Assembly (NCBI GenBank): GCA_021846275.1
Contig: JAJZBZ010000009.1
Span: 25,683-89,682 of the forward strand
DNA: 64,000 nt
DNA from: Acidobacteriota bacterium
GTDB lineage: Bacteria > Acidobacteriota > Terriglobia > Terriglobales > Acidobacteriaceae
Direction of reading: 5' to 3'
Part shown: positions 17,631-26,438 of the stretch, one piece after another
Numbering within the stretch: the stretch's first letter is position 1
Layout of the letters: each line of letters starts with the position of its first letter
Program-made: the position numbers and the translations under genes
The notes under the pieces: generated by a model
Database searches by the model: none
Seen by the model: the letters and a program-made list of their open reading frames with translations, nothing else
What the model was told of the DNA's origin: nothing

Positions 17631-19598
17631 CTATGGGTTGGGGATGACGGGGAGGTCGATGTGGGTGGCGTTCGTGGTGGAGCGCCAGATGCGCTGGGTG
17701 GCTTTCTGGAAGTCCGTCGGCTGAGCGAAGAAGATGCTCGGAACGTAGGTCTGGGGATTGCGGTCGTAGAGCGGAAACCAACTGGACTGGACCTGGATCA
17801 TGATGCGATGGCCGGGCAGGAAGAGATGATTCGCCGTGGGCAGCGCGAACTGGTAGTCGAGCGGCTGGTTGGGCGTGAGCGGGGCGGGATGGCTGAGGCT
17901 CTGGCGGTAGCGTCCGCGGAAGATGTCCATGGCGATGGGAAGCTGGTAGCCGCCGAGGGGTGGGTTGCCGGGGACTTCGTCGGGGTAGACATCGATGAGC
18001 TTGACGACCCAGTCGGAGTCGGTGCCGGTGGTGGAGGCGGCGAGGTGAACGATGGGTTCGCCGGAGACGCGCAGAGGGGTGGTGAGCGGGTCGGAGGTCC
18101 AGGTGAGCACGTCGGGACGGCCGGAGAATTCGCGCTGGTCATCGACCAGCCAGCGAACCCAGGAGAGGTCAGGCGTATAGCCGACGGGCTGGCTGGGTCG
18201 CGTGCGGTAGGGGACGGGATGGGCGGGGTCGGAGACGTATTCGTCGAAGGCGTTGTCGGTGGCTGTGGGCGCGGCGAAGCTGAGTTTGCCGCCGGAGCGT
18301 ACGTAGAGCGGCGTGGAGCGGGGAGTGCAGCCGGCGGCGCAGCCCGAGGGCCAGTCGGAGAGCTGTTGCCAGCGGTTGGCTCCGGTTTCAAAAGCGTTGA
18401 CGCGGGCGACGGTGAGCGGCGGCGGATTGTCCTGAAGGAAGTGGGCGAGGAATGGGGCGAGGATCTGCGTGCGGAAATAGAGGCCGGTGTCGCTGTCAAA
18501 GGGAATCGCTCCAAGACTGCTGGCCGACTCAATCTCCTGGCCATGATGCCACGGCCCCAGCGTGAGAAAAAGATTCTTCCGCGCAGAGTCAGCCTGTGCC
18601 GCGTTGACGGCCTTCCAGACGGCGATGGCACCGTAGATGTCCTCCTGATCCCACAGGCTTGCCACGAGCATCGTGGGGACGGTGAGCGGCTGCCGTGCGA
18701 GGATCAAGTCCAGGGCCTGATCGGACCAGAAGCTGTCATAGGCGGGATGGGCGGAGAGCTTACGCCAGAAGCCGATCTGGTCCATGCCGCGCTCTTTGGC
18801 CAGCGCTCCTGCCGTGCCCGCGCGCATGTAGGTGTCGTAGTCGTCAAAGGTGCTCGTCAGCCAGCGTGCCGTGTTCGCGCGTGTCGCGGTCTGCTCGTAG
18901 ATATAAGGCAGATTCTGCTCGCGAAAGGCTCCGTTGTGGAACCAGTCGTCGCCGCGCCAGCCATCGACCATCGGATTCATGGGGATGGCGACCTTGAGCG
19001 CGGGGTGTGGGTTGACCAGCGGCATGAGCGAGAGGAAACCGTCGTAGGAGATGCCGAGGACGCCGACGCGACCGTTGGATTCGGGAATGTTTTTGACCAG
19101 CCAGTCGATGGTGTCGTAGGTGTCGGTCGATTCATCGACGGGAGTGGGGTTGAGCGGGCCGTGGAGCGGGCGGTTCATGACGTAGTCGCCCTCGGAGCCG
19201 TATTTGCCGCGAATGTCCTGGACGACGCGGATGTATCCGCCGGAGAGGATGGCTTCGACGGCGTTGTCGTAACCCCAGAGAGCGGAGCCGAGGTGCATGC
19301 TGGGGGAGTTGGCGGTGAGGACGTCGGCGCTGTATGGGGTGCGGGTGAGCAGGATGCCGACGCGGTGCGCTCCGGTGGGCACGAGGATAACGGTGTGGAG
19401 GCGCACGCCGTCGCGCATGGGGATCATGGCTTCGCGTCGCTGGTAGTCCATGCCGGTTTGCGTGGGCTGGAAGTGAGCGGGGGTTTCGCTGGGGTAGTCG
19501 GGATACTTCGATTGCGCGCGGGCGGCGTGAGCGGCAAGGACGACAAGCAGAGCGAGCACGGGAGACAGGCGGGCGAAACGAAGCGCAAAACGGGGCAT
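17631..19598 (-). CDS. Secreted CocE/NonD-family alpha/beta-hydrolase (X-Pro dipeptidyl-peptidase S15-like)
   Basis: Start ATG 19598 gives 655 residues with a clear signal peptide (1-29, ends AAHAARAQ) and AAAGGA upstream; the open frame continues further upstream without coding features. REAMIPMRDGVRLHTVILVP begins the catalytic domain typical of CocE/S15. GISYDGF carries the nucleophile Ser184. NPMVDGWRGDDWFHNGAFR is a conserved family block. LGPWHHGQE contains the probable catalytic His. The C-terminal jelly-roll (PATDSDWVVKLIDVYPDE-like and PGHRIMIQVQSSWFP) is the XPP C-terminal domain. Family members hydrolyse acyl esters, glutaryl-cephalosporins or X-Pro peptides; the substrate here is unknown. 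Confidence 0.9.
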   Translation of the reverse strand: MPRFALRFARLSPVLALLVVLAAHAARAQSKYPDYPSETPAHFQPTQTGMDYQRREAMIPMRDGVRLHTVILVPTGAHRVGILLTRTPYSADVLTANSPSMHLGSALWGYDNAVEAILSGGYIRVVQDIRGKYGSEGDYVMNRPLHGPLNPTPVDESTDTYDTIDWLVKNIPESNGRVGVLGISYDGFLSLMPLVNPHPALKVAIPMNPMVDGWRGDDWFHNGAFREQNLPYIYEQTATRANTARWLTSTFDDYDTYMRAGTAGALAKERGMDQIGFWRKLSAHPAYDSFWSDQALDLILARQPLTVPTMLVASLWDQEDIYGAIAVWKAVNAAQADSARKNLFLTLGPWHHGQEIESASSLGAIPFDSDTGLYFRTQILAPFLAHFLQDNPPPLTVARVNAFETGANRWQQLSDWPSGCAAGCTPRSTPLYVRSGGKLSFAAPTATDNAFDEYVSDPAHPVPYRTRPSQPVGYTPDLSWVRWLVDDQREFSGRPDVLTWTSDPLTTPLRVSGEPIVHLAASTTGTDSDWVVKLIDVYPDEVPGNPPLGGYQLPIAMDIFRGRYRQSLSHPAPLTPNQPLDYQFALPTANHLFLPGHRIMIQVQSSWFPLYDRNPQTYVPSIFFAQPTDFQKATQRIWRSTTNATHIDLPVIPNP

Positions 19599-20111
19599 GA
19601 AACGGAATCCTTTGCGAAGCAGGGATGGGAGCAAGGTAGCACGGCGCGGATGAGCGAAGGAAAGATTTTTTCCGAATTGCATGCCATTGCATGAAGCTGT
19701 CGGAGGCGGAGCGAGTTCGGGACGGACGCCTGAGCCTGCCGGACGAGAGCGCGAGGTTTCTGAGCTATCCGCGAGCGGGGAATTTAGCCTGCCGGTGAGG
19801 AAAGCGGAGCGGGTGGTCGGAAGACCTGTTGCCGCGGCGTTGTCGCGATATGGAGATAACGATATATTATTCAATGGTTTGTGCTGTATTTTGACAGGTT
19901 AATGGTTTGCTATTAACCCGGTTACCCCCCCAGGGGGGGTGGTATTAATTTTCTTGCCAACAAAAAACTGGCCAAATGTTTACTGGTTTGCCATCATCGG
20001 CTCTTGTCCGGATGGCCGCGTGAGTGCGTGGGACGGGCGCGTGAAGGATAGTATGGCACAAATGGAAAGAATTGCCCGCCAAGGGGTAAGTAGTCAGGGG
20101 TCCGGGGTCAG
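19599..20111. other. 513-bp gene-free, partly A+T-rich region next to an IS remnant
   Basis: No gene is supported. From about 19855 composition drops to an A+T-rich stretch (gataacgatatattattc), unlike the rest of the window. It contains a 7-bp hairpin ggttaat/attaacc (19898-19919), a poly-C/poly-G palindrome (19925-19939), and at about 20085-20110 a run of GGGTC-like repeats abutting the IS3 fragment. This looks like a mobile-element scar. Confidence 0.6.
19925..19939. repeat. Homopolymer palindrome C7-A-G7
   Basis: Seven C, one A and seven G form a perfect potential hairpin or slippage-prone tract, flanked by A+T-rich sequence. It lies between the CocE-type hydrolase promoter side and the IS3 remnant. 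Confidence 0.8.
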
Positions 20112-20570
20112 TTGTCAGATAATGGACCCGAGTTCGTAGCCAAAGACCTGCGGAAATGGCTCGCTGCAACCGGTGCAAAAACCCTGTACATCGAACCCGG
20201 CTCCCCCTGGGAGAACGGCTTCTGTGAAAGCTTCAACTCCAAGCTGCGGGATGAATTCCTGAACGGCGAAATCTTCTATTCCCTGAAGGAAGTACGCGTG
20301 CTGGCTGAACGCTGGCGCGTCTACCTCAACTCCGAGCGGCCACACTCATCGCTGGGCTACAGACCGCCAGCACCGGCGGCGTGGCAGACGGAAGCTTCCC
20401 TGCGGCAAGGAAAAGTGGAAAGCAAACAACGCTTCCCACTTTCCCACACCGCCTGCCACTGCGACGGGCAGATATCTACCTCTCCCGTTGCGCTACTAAC
20501 CATCTCACCGGTACAAATTATCGGGCAGGCCAGTCGTCATGCAGGACTCGCTCTCCGAGGTTTACCCTAA
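20112..20570 (+). pseudogene. IS3-family transposase (OrfB) C-terminal remnant
   Basis: The frame reads LSDNGPEFVAKDLRKWLA, then PGSPWENGFCESFNSKLRDEF, then a WRVYLNSERPHSSLGYRPP segment. These are the second Asp, the final Glu and the C-terminal block of the DDE integrase core of IS3-family OrfB. The first Asp, the helix-turn-helix region and OrfA are absent, so it is a 5'-truncated, inactive fragment. Homology ends near 20400; the rest of the frame is unrelated. The boundary at 20110 is abrupt, next to GGGTC-type repeats. It is probably an old insertion later deleted. Confidence 0.85.
20412..20442. repeat. Hairpin with 12-bp arms and one mismatch downstream of the IS3 remnant
   Basis: aaagtggaaagc (20412-20423) and gcttcccacttt (20431-20442) pair with one mismatch around loop aaacaac. 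It follows the transposase homology directly and may be a terminator-like or IS-end structure. Confidence 0.4.
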
Positions 20571-20603
20571 AGGCAGGCATTTACCCCGAGGGAAGTGACC
20601 AAC

Positions 20604-20945
20604 ATGCGATCTGTACTTCGTTCCAAGATTCACAACGCCACGGTGACCGAGGCCGACCTCAGTTACATTGGCAGCATCACCATCGATGAAAACCTGCTGG
20701 ATGCCGTCGGTCTCTGGCCGGGCGAAAAGGTGCTCGTCGTGAGCAACACGAACGGCGCGCGGCTGGAAACCTACACCATTGCCGGTCCGCGCGGCTCCGG
20801 CATCATCTGCATGAACGGCGCGGCGGCACACCTGATCCAGCGCGGCCATCAGGTGATCATCATGGGCTTTGAACTGACTGACACGCCGGTGCCGACCCTG
20901 CAACTTCTGGTGGATGGGCAGAACAAACCGGCGCGCATGCTGTGA
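20604..20945 (+). CDS. panD: Aspartate 1-decarboxylase
   Basis: It converts L-aspartate to beta-alanine for pantothenate and CoA synthesis, using a pyruvoyl group made by self-cleavage. The 113-residue proenzyme has [23 protein letters not shown], with the cleavage pair Gly23-Ser24, then [21 protein letters not shown] and [10 protein letters not shown]. This is full family length. I prefer ATG 20604, with GAGGGAAG eight nt upstream, over GTG 20595. The gene follows the IS3 remnant by about 200 nt, and the hypothetical secreted protein follows 49 nt later. All residues expected for activity that I can recall are present, so the nearby insertion did not damage it. Confidence 0.93.
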   Translation: MRSVLRSKIHNATVTEADLSYIGSITIDENLLDAVGLWPGEKVLVVSNTNGARLETYTIAGPRGSGIICMNGAAAHLIQRGHQVIIMGFELTDTPVPTLQLLVDGQNKPARML

Positions 20946-20994
20946 ACGCGGAGGCGTGATCCGGCATCTGAGTGGGACAGGGGAGGATTTCGCC

Positions 20995-21786
20995 ATGCGA
21001 ACCTTCATGATTGCCACTCTTCTTGCCGCAGCCTCGACGGTGTGCTTCGCTCAGGCTGCGGCCGCGCCGGTTGCTGTTGCTTCCGGCACCATTCTGCCCA
21101 TCAGCCTGGACGGCACACTGCGCTCCGACCACGCCCGCGTGGGCCAGCCGGTGCGCGCGACGGTGATGCAGTCGATTCCAGGCACGCGCATCCGTCGCGG
21201 AGCGCGGTTGATCGGCGAGGTGACCGCGGTCACGCCCGCGCCGCATCCCTCGCTCACGTTGCGCTTTACTGAAATTGAACAGCGCGGTGGAACGATCCCC
21301 GTTGCGGTGAGCCTGCGCGCGATGGCCTCCTTGCTCGAAGTCGAAGAGGCGCAGACGCCGGAGGATATGTCCATGCGCGGCACGGTGCCGCAGAATGACA
21401 CGACGCGCCAGATCGGCGGCCAGCAGGTCTATCGCGGCGGCGGGCCGGTGGCTGAGGGGATGACGCCCGTGGGCAAGCCGGTGGCCTATGGGATGGTCGC
21501 TCTTCCGCTCTCGCGCCCCGGTCGCGCCTGCCGTGCAGAGGTGGCCGAGAATCGTACGCCGCAGGCATTCTGGGTCTTTTCCTCCGACGCCTGCGGACTC
21601 TTCGGCTATCACGGCGTGAGTGTTGCTCATGCGGGCCGAGTCGCTCCGTCGGGGCAGATCGTCTTCACCTCGGCAGGCAGGAAGCTGGTCCTGCAGAGCG
21701 GGTCGGGAATGCTGCTGCGCGTGCTGGCCCCGGAGCAGAAATCAGAGTCCGCAAGCGGGCGGATGGATATGAGAGCCGCGCTCTGA
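20995..21786 (+). CDS. Secreted hypothetical protein
   Basis: A 263-residue protein with a signal peptide (1-19, ends TVCFAQ). It is followed by GTILPISLDGTLRSDHARVGQPVRATVMQ and IRRGARLIGEVTAV, which resemble the beta-strand pattern of proteins managing LPISLD-type periplasmic domains seen in many acidobacterial exported proteins. Two cysteines (in RACRAE and SDACGLFGY) may form a disulfide. A strong GGGGAGG Shine-Dalgarno sits 7 nt before the ATG at 20995. I do not recognise a family with certainty. It lies between panD and the large VWFA-type protein and may share a transcript with panD. Confidence 0.65.
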   Translation: MRTFMIATLLAAASTVCFAQAAAAPVAVASGTILPISLDGTLRSDHARVGQPVRATVMQSIPGTRIRRGARLIGEVTAVTPAPHPSLTLRFTEIEQRGGTIPVAVSLRAMASLLEVEEAQTPEDMSMRGTVPQNDTTRQIGGQQVYRGGGPVAEGMTPVGKPVAYGMVALPLSRPGRACRAEVAENRTPQAFWVFSSDACGLFGYHGVSVAHAGRVAPSGQIVFTSAGRKLVLQSGSGMLLRVLAPEQKSESASGRMDMRAAL

Positions 21787-21983
21787 GGATGCGATTCGCT
21801 GCCTGGCCTGGTGCGCGGCAATCGAACCAAAAGGCCTGTTCTTCGACGGGTGCCCGCCTGCGGAACGTGGGCATTGAATAAATCCATTTTCTAGGACTTT
21901 GCAGGCATATTCGTCAAGAGACTATGATGGAGGACGCGCGCGGCGGGGCTGTCCGCCGCGCATCCGAATCGTGGAGTGCGTTG

Positions 21984-24900
21984 ATGCGCCGTTTTGCCCT
22001 GCTGTCTGTGTTGCTGGTTGTTCCCGTGCTGTGGGCTGCGCCGCGCAAGACGACTGTGAGCGAGCTGACGCAGATGATCGACGGAGCGCGGGCCGATCAT
22101 CTGACGGATGCGCAATTGAATCAGCGGCTGAACAATGTCCAGCTCACGGAGTCCCTGGACGCGACAACGTGGGAGAAACTGACGGCGGAGTCGCCGGGCG
22201 AGCAGACGACCGAGGCGCTGCGGGCGCTGTATGCGAATTCTTCGTTTCTGCCTCCATCGCCGGGAGCAATTCTGGCCGATGCCGCACCTCAGGTGGCGGC
22301 GCAGCGCGAGATCATGGCCAGTACGATTCGATACGTCCTGCGCACCGTGCCCGCACTGCCGAATCTGCTGGCGGTGCGCGATACGGCGCACTATACGGAT
22401 ACGGGAGTGGGTTTCGACGCGGGTACTTCACAGACGCGCGGCGGGCTGCTGCTGCTGGGCGAGGATCAGACGCCGGTGACGATCCGCGACGGCGTGGAAA
22501 CTGACACGCCGACTGCGAAGCGAGCGCACGCAGCTGCGAGCAAGGCGAGCGAGAATTTTCACGAGGCGCGCGACCTGATCTCCTGGGGTGAGTTTGGTCC
22601 GGTGCTGACGACAGTCTTGCTGGACGCGGCGCATGGACAGATTGCTTGGGCGCACTGGGAAGAGGTGGATGGCCAGAAGCTGGCAGTCTTTCACTTCGCT
22701 GTTCCGCGCAGCGCCTCGCATTATTCCGTACATTACTGCTGCGATGTGACCTATGGCCCGGCGCTCGACGGGCAGCATCAGACGATGATCCCCGTGCCCA
22801 GCGTGCTGCTGGCCGGCTATCACGGAGAGATGACGGTTGACCCGGCGACGGGAGTGATTCGCAGGATATTGCTGACCGTCGATCCGAGACCCGGCGACAG
22901 CCTGCTGCGCGGCGCAATGAAGATCGATTGGGGAACGATTACGATCGGCGACGAAGAGACGGTTGTTCCGTTGCACAGCGTCACTCTGACCACGACGCCG
23001 GACAAATGGGAGCAACGCGGCATTGTGCAGACCGTGGATCGAACGCGGATCAATGAGACGGAGTTCAGCGCGTATCACCGCTTCGGCTCGCAGGCGAAGA
23101 TTGTGACGGATATTGCCTCGACGGCTCCGGCTGCGTCCGCGCCGGTGGATGCAATCCCAGCGGCGAATTCCACGCCGCTTTCGGCCACTGTGGCGCAGGG
23201 TGTCGCCGTGGGAGCGCCGGCGTCGAAGCCGGTTGCCGAAGCTGCGTCCAACTCTGTCTTGGAAGCGCCTTCAGGGGCCGCGGAGACAAAGACGGAGTCG
23301 GAACCCGGCATCCATCCGGCAATTGATTCGGCCTCATCCGACGCAACCACCGTATCCGCCGCGCCAGCCGCTGCGGCGCAAACTTCCGAGGTTGCCGTGG
23401 AGGCGATGAACGAGATGCCACAACTGGCTTCTTCTGCGCCAACCTCGACAGCGGCAGACGCATCGACCGCTGCGGCGGCTTCGCCAGCGACCGCGTTCAC
23501 GCTGCATGCGACCACGCAGCGGGTGAGCGTGAACCTGCTGGCTCTGGACGGCAAGGGAAGGCCGGTGACCAATCTCCGGCGCGACGAGATTCAGATCCTT
23601 GACAACGGGCATCTGGTGCCGCTGTCCACCTTTCAGGCGGGTGTGGCGAGGATAACATCGGCTCCGCAAAGCCCGGGCGAAGACGGCATGTTTACCAACA
23701 CCGTCGAGGATAAACCTGCCGCAGACACGCTGATCCTGCTGCTCGACGACAGTCATCTTCCATTTGCGGCGATGAATCAGGCGCGACAGCAGGTGCTGGA
23801 TTTTCTGAAGCAGGCGCGGCCTGGCACAGAGTTTGCGCTTTATGCCATCGACGAACACGGATTCCGGGTTTTGCAGGATGTGACCGCGGACCCGGCGCAG
23901 GTGCGCGCGCGCCTGGTGGCGTGGACGCCGTCGGCAGCCGCCACTGCGCAGGCGCAGGCATTGGAGCAACGCGACCGGCAGGAATTTGATACGGTGCATC
24001 ACGCCGTGGACCTGAACAGCGTGAACGGAAACTACACCGAGATCCCGGATTACATCGAGACCACGGATCCGGAGTTGCGCCTGCTGGGCGACAATCCGCA
24101 GCGGCAGTTGCTCGAGGGGTTGCAGGCGTTGGCGCGGCATTTTGCCGCCGTGCAGGGACAGAAGAGTCTGGCCCTGGTCTCTGGCGACAGCGCGCTGGGC
24201 GACTGGGAGGATCGCGCCGTGGGAATGGAAAAGGGCAGTCGCAGCCTGGAGGGAGCACTGGCGCGGGCGCGCGAAACGCTGAACGATGCGCATATTGCGC
24301 TCTACGTGATCAATGCCTCGCAGAATGGCGGCGGTGTGATTGATTCCAGCATTCAGTTTCGGAATGTCGAGTTGATTCAGGGATCGACGGATAACAACGG
24401 TCCTGCTGGCGCAACAGCGGGGCGGAACCTGACGCCGGGACGGCTGACGGGTCAGATGCAGGCAAACCTGCATGGTATCGATGGCCCGGTGCGCACGCTG
24501 GCCGAGGCGACGGGCGGCTTCGCTGTGGATCGCGGTGCAAATCTGGCGAAGACACTGGATCAGATTCAATCGGACACAATGGCTACGGCGGAGCTTTCAT
24601 TTGAGCCTCCGGTACCGCCGGACAACCAGCAACATACAATCACCGTGAAGATTCCTGACCGCAAAGGGTTGAAGCTGCGTTATCGCGCCACATATCTGGA
24701 CGCAGCCGAGCCGACATTGACGGCGAGCCAGCAGCTGCAGCAGGCGGTCTGGAATCCGGAAGACGCGCATGGCATCGGACTAAGCGCCACGGCGGACAGC
24801 GATGCCGATGGGACGACGATTCATCTGCGGATTGAATTGAAGGGGCTTGACCTGCGCCAGCAGGATTCCGGTCCGGCGGCGGGACGCTGGACCGACAGGC

Positions 24901-25142
24901 TGTATATCTTCACGGCCGCGCGTAACGACGGGACGCGGCAGGCACAGCTGAGCGGAGACACGCTGGTGCTGAGCCTTGAACCGGCCACCTACCAGAGCGG
25001 CATGCCCGCGGGCATTCCCTATCACAGAACACTGAAGCTGCCGTCGAAGCTGGCCTCGGTGCGCGTGATTGTTGTGGATCGCAACAGCGGACGTGTGGGC
25101 ACGGTGACGCTTCCGGCTTCGGCGGTCGCGGTCAAAGGCTGA
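21984..25142 (+). CDS. Large secreted protein with C-terminal VWFA-related acidobacterial domain
   Basis: ATG 21984 gives 1052 residues with signal peptide 1-19 (LLVVPVLWAA) and GTGGAG upstream; in-frame ATGs at 21924 and 21927 would add a non-signal extension. Residues about 20-375 are a domain I cannot name. Residues 375-505 are an Ala/Ser/Thr/Pro-rich linker. RVSVNLLALDGKGRPVTNLRRDEIQILDNG (about 513-542) and LILLLDDSHLPF (about 581) mark the VWFA-related domain. LTGQMQANLHGIDGPVRTLAEATGGFAVDRG is the typical later block. It is the second such protein in the window, much longer than the one at 6496. Role unknown; likely periplasmic or surface. Confidence 0.82.
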   Translation: MRRFALLSVLLVVPVLWAAPRKTTVSELTQMIDGARADHLTDAQLNQRLNNVQLTESLDATTWEKLTAESPGEQTTEALRALYANSSFLPPSPGAILADAAPQVAAQREIMASTIRYVLRTVPALPNLLAVRDTAHYTDTGVGFDAGTSQTRGGLLLLGEDQTPVTIRDGVETDTPTAKRAHAAASKASENFHEARDLISWGEFGPVLTTVLLDAAHGQIAWAHWEEVDGQKLAVFHFAVPRSASHYSVHYCCDVTYGPALDGQHQTMIPVPSVLLAGYHGEMTVDPATGVIRRILLTVDPRPGDSLLRGAMKIDWGTITIGDEETVVPLHSVTLTTTPDKWEQRGIVQTVDRTRINETEFSAYHRFGSQAKIVTDIASTAPAASAPVDAIPAANSTPLSATVAQGVAVGAPASKPVAEAASNSVLEAPSGAAETKTESEPGIHPAIDSASSDATTVSAAPAAAAQTSEVAVEAMNEMPQLASSAPTSTAADASTAAAASPATAFTLHATTQRVSVNLLALDGKGRPVTNLRRDEIQILDNGHLVPLSTFQAGVARITSAPQSPGEDGMFTNTVEDKPAADTLILLLDDSHLPFAAMNQARQQVLDFLKQARPGTEFALYAIDEHGFRVLQDVTADPAQVRARLVAWTPSAAATAQAQALEQRDRQEFDTVHHAVDLNSVNGNYTEIPDYIETTDPELRLLGDNPQRQLLEGLQALARHFAAVQGQKSLALVSGDSALGDWEDRAVGMEKGSRSLEGALARARETLNDAHIALYVINASQNGGGVIDSSIQFRNVELIQGSTDNNGPAGATAGRNLTPGRLTGQMQANLHGIDGPVRTLAEATGGFAVDRGANLAKTLDQIQSDTMATAELSFEPPVPPDNQQHTITVKIPDRKGLKLRYRATYLDAAEPTLTASQQLQQAVWNPEDAHGIGLSATADSDADGTTIHLRIELKGLDLRQQDSGPAAGRWTDRLYIFTAARNDGTRQAQLSGDTLVLSLEPATYQSGMPAGIPYHRTLKLPSKLASVRVIVVDRNSGRVGTVTLPASAVAVKG

Positions 25143-25166
25143 GTGTAATCCGGCGGTGCCGCTGGC

Positions 25167-25478
25167 TCAGCCGCCAAGTTCCTCCAGCATGCCCTGCATT
25201 TCGCTTTTGGCGTGTGAGTTTCCGGTGCGTGCGGCACAGGCAATGCCGGCCTTCAGCCGCTCAATGGCTTCAGCGGTGCGTTCGGCTTTGGCCAGCGTCT
25301 GAGCGGACATGAAGTAGCCGGCCGTGTAGTCGGGATTTTGTTCCAGCAGTGTCGCAAACTCAGACAGCGCGGCCTCGATTTCGCCGCGGCCTGCCAACTC
25401 CATGGCCAATCCGTAACGTGCAAAACTATTTCTCGGATCCATCGTAAGGATCTCTTTCAGCCCGGTCATCTTGTCCAT
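25167..25478 (-). CDS. Small tetratricopeptide-repeat protein
   Basis: A 103-residue all-helical protein with about two TPR units: ILTMDPRNSFARYGLAMELAGRGEIEAALSEFATLLEQNPDY and TAGYFMSAQTLAKAERTAEAIERLKAGIACAAR. The spacing of Gly/Ala/Pro positions (W/Y-x2-L/I-G/A-Y, P at position 32) fits the TPR consensus. There is no signal peptide, so it is probably a cytoplasmic scaffold. Its end converges with the large VWFA-type gene, 24 nt apart. The upstream 257 nt toward the thioesterase gene contain no other gene I can support. Confidence 0.75.
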   Translation of the reverse strand: MDKMTGLKEILTMDPRNSFARYGLAMELAGRGEIEAALSEFATLLEQNPDYTAGYFMSAQTLAKAERTAEAIERLKAGIACAARTGNSHAKSEMQGMLEELGG

Positions 25479-25735
25479 GCGCCTATTTTTTCATGCCGGG
25501 CGGCTTCTGGTCAGCCCCGGTATTGGGCGGATCGTGTGCCAGCAAATCGCGTCTCTGATGCCGGTGTGGCGGATTTGCAGATTCGGCCTCGATTGCCCAC
25601 ACTAATAAAGGGGACAGCACGGCGTCTTTTGGGATCATGGGGCATCTCTTCTGGAGGAATGCTGAACGAGAGTCGGCCTGAAGCGCCTGAAACGATCCGA
25701 ACAGCAGAGCAGAGAGAAAGCGGAGTGAAGAAAAA

Positions 25736-26326
25736 ATGACAGAGACATCTGTCGCACAAACGAATGCAGGATTGAGCGCGGGAGCGGATGCCGACCAGCT
25801 TATCGAAGCTCGCTCCGTGAGCGAATCGCAGTCCGAGATGACCGAACTGGTGCTGCCGAACGATACGAATACGCTGGGCAACCTGCTTGGTGGACGGCTG
25901 ATGCACCTCATCGATCTGGTGGGCGCGATGGCCGCGCTGCGCCACACGCGCTCGCCCGTCGTGACGGCTTCGATGGATCACATTGATTTCATCCAGCCTG
26001 TTCATGTCGGCGACCTGCTGATTCTGAAGTCGAGCGTGAATCGCGCCTTCAGCCATTCGCTGGAGGTGGGTGTGAAGGTATGGGCCGAGGACGCGCTGGC
26101 GGGCAAGCATCGCCATGTGGCCAGCGCCTATCTGGTCTTTGTCGCCGTCGATCGCGGCGAGCATCCGGTGCGTGTTCCAGCGCTGCGACCGGAGACGCCG
26201 GACGAAATTCGACGCTTCGAGGGCGCGCAACGCAGGCGCGAGATTCGCGCGGCCGAGTCCGAACGTCGCAAGCGGGCGCGACTGGCTCCCGAAGGCGTTG
26301 GCAGCGTGAGGCCCGGCAAGTCCTGA
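25736..26326 (+). CDS. Acyl-CoA thioesterase, hotdog fold (YciA/cytosolic acyl-CoA hydrolase type)
   Basis: A 196-residue single hotdog domain: MTELVLPNDTNTLGNLLGGRLMHLIDLVGAMAA, then VVTASMDHIDFIQPVHVGDLLILKSSVNRAFSHSLEVGVKVWAED. The NxxGNLxGGxLM block with a following Asp is the catalytic signature of the YciA/ACOT group, which hydrolyses acyl-CoA to free acid and CoA. The C-terminal 45 residues are Arg/Glu-rich (RRFEGAQRRREIRAAESERRKRARL) and probably a helical tail. A GGAG-containing purine run precedes the ATG. The gene stands ahead of the Mrp ATPase gene, 112 nt away. Confidence 0.87.
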   Translation: MTETSVAQTNAGLSAGADADQLIEARSVSESQSEMTELVLPNDTNTLGNLLGGRLMHLIDLVGAMAALRHTRSPVVTASMDHIDFIQPVHVGDLLILKSSVNRAFSHSLEVGVKVWAEDALAGKHRHVASAYLVFVAVDRGEHPVRVPALRPETPDEIRRFEGAQRRREIRAAESERRKRARLAPEGVGSVRPGKS

Positions 26327-26438
26327 ACGGGAAAATCCGGAACTGCTGCGCAGCGGATCAACGTCGCGATGAGGATTGCATTTCGCGCCGTGAAAGCCGA
26401 ACGGGCCAGAACGAGTATGGAAGGGAAGGAAGACGAAG

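Noticed and set aside
17553..19694. 713-codon frame antisense to the CocE/NonD hydrolase
   Set aside because: The opposite strand encodes all hydrolase motifs and a signal peptide; the antisense product shows no family features.
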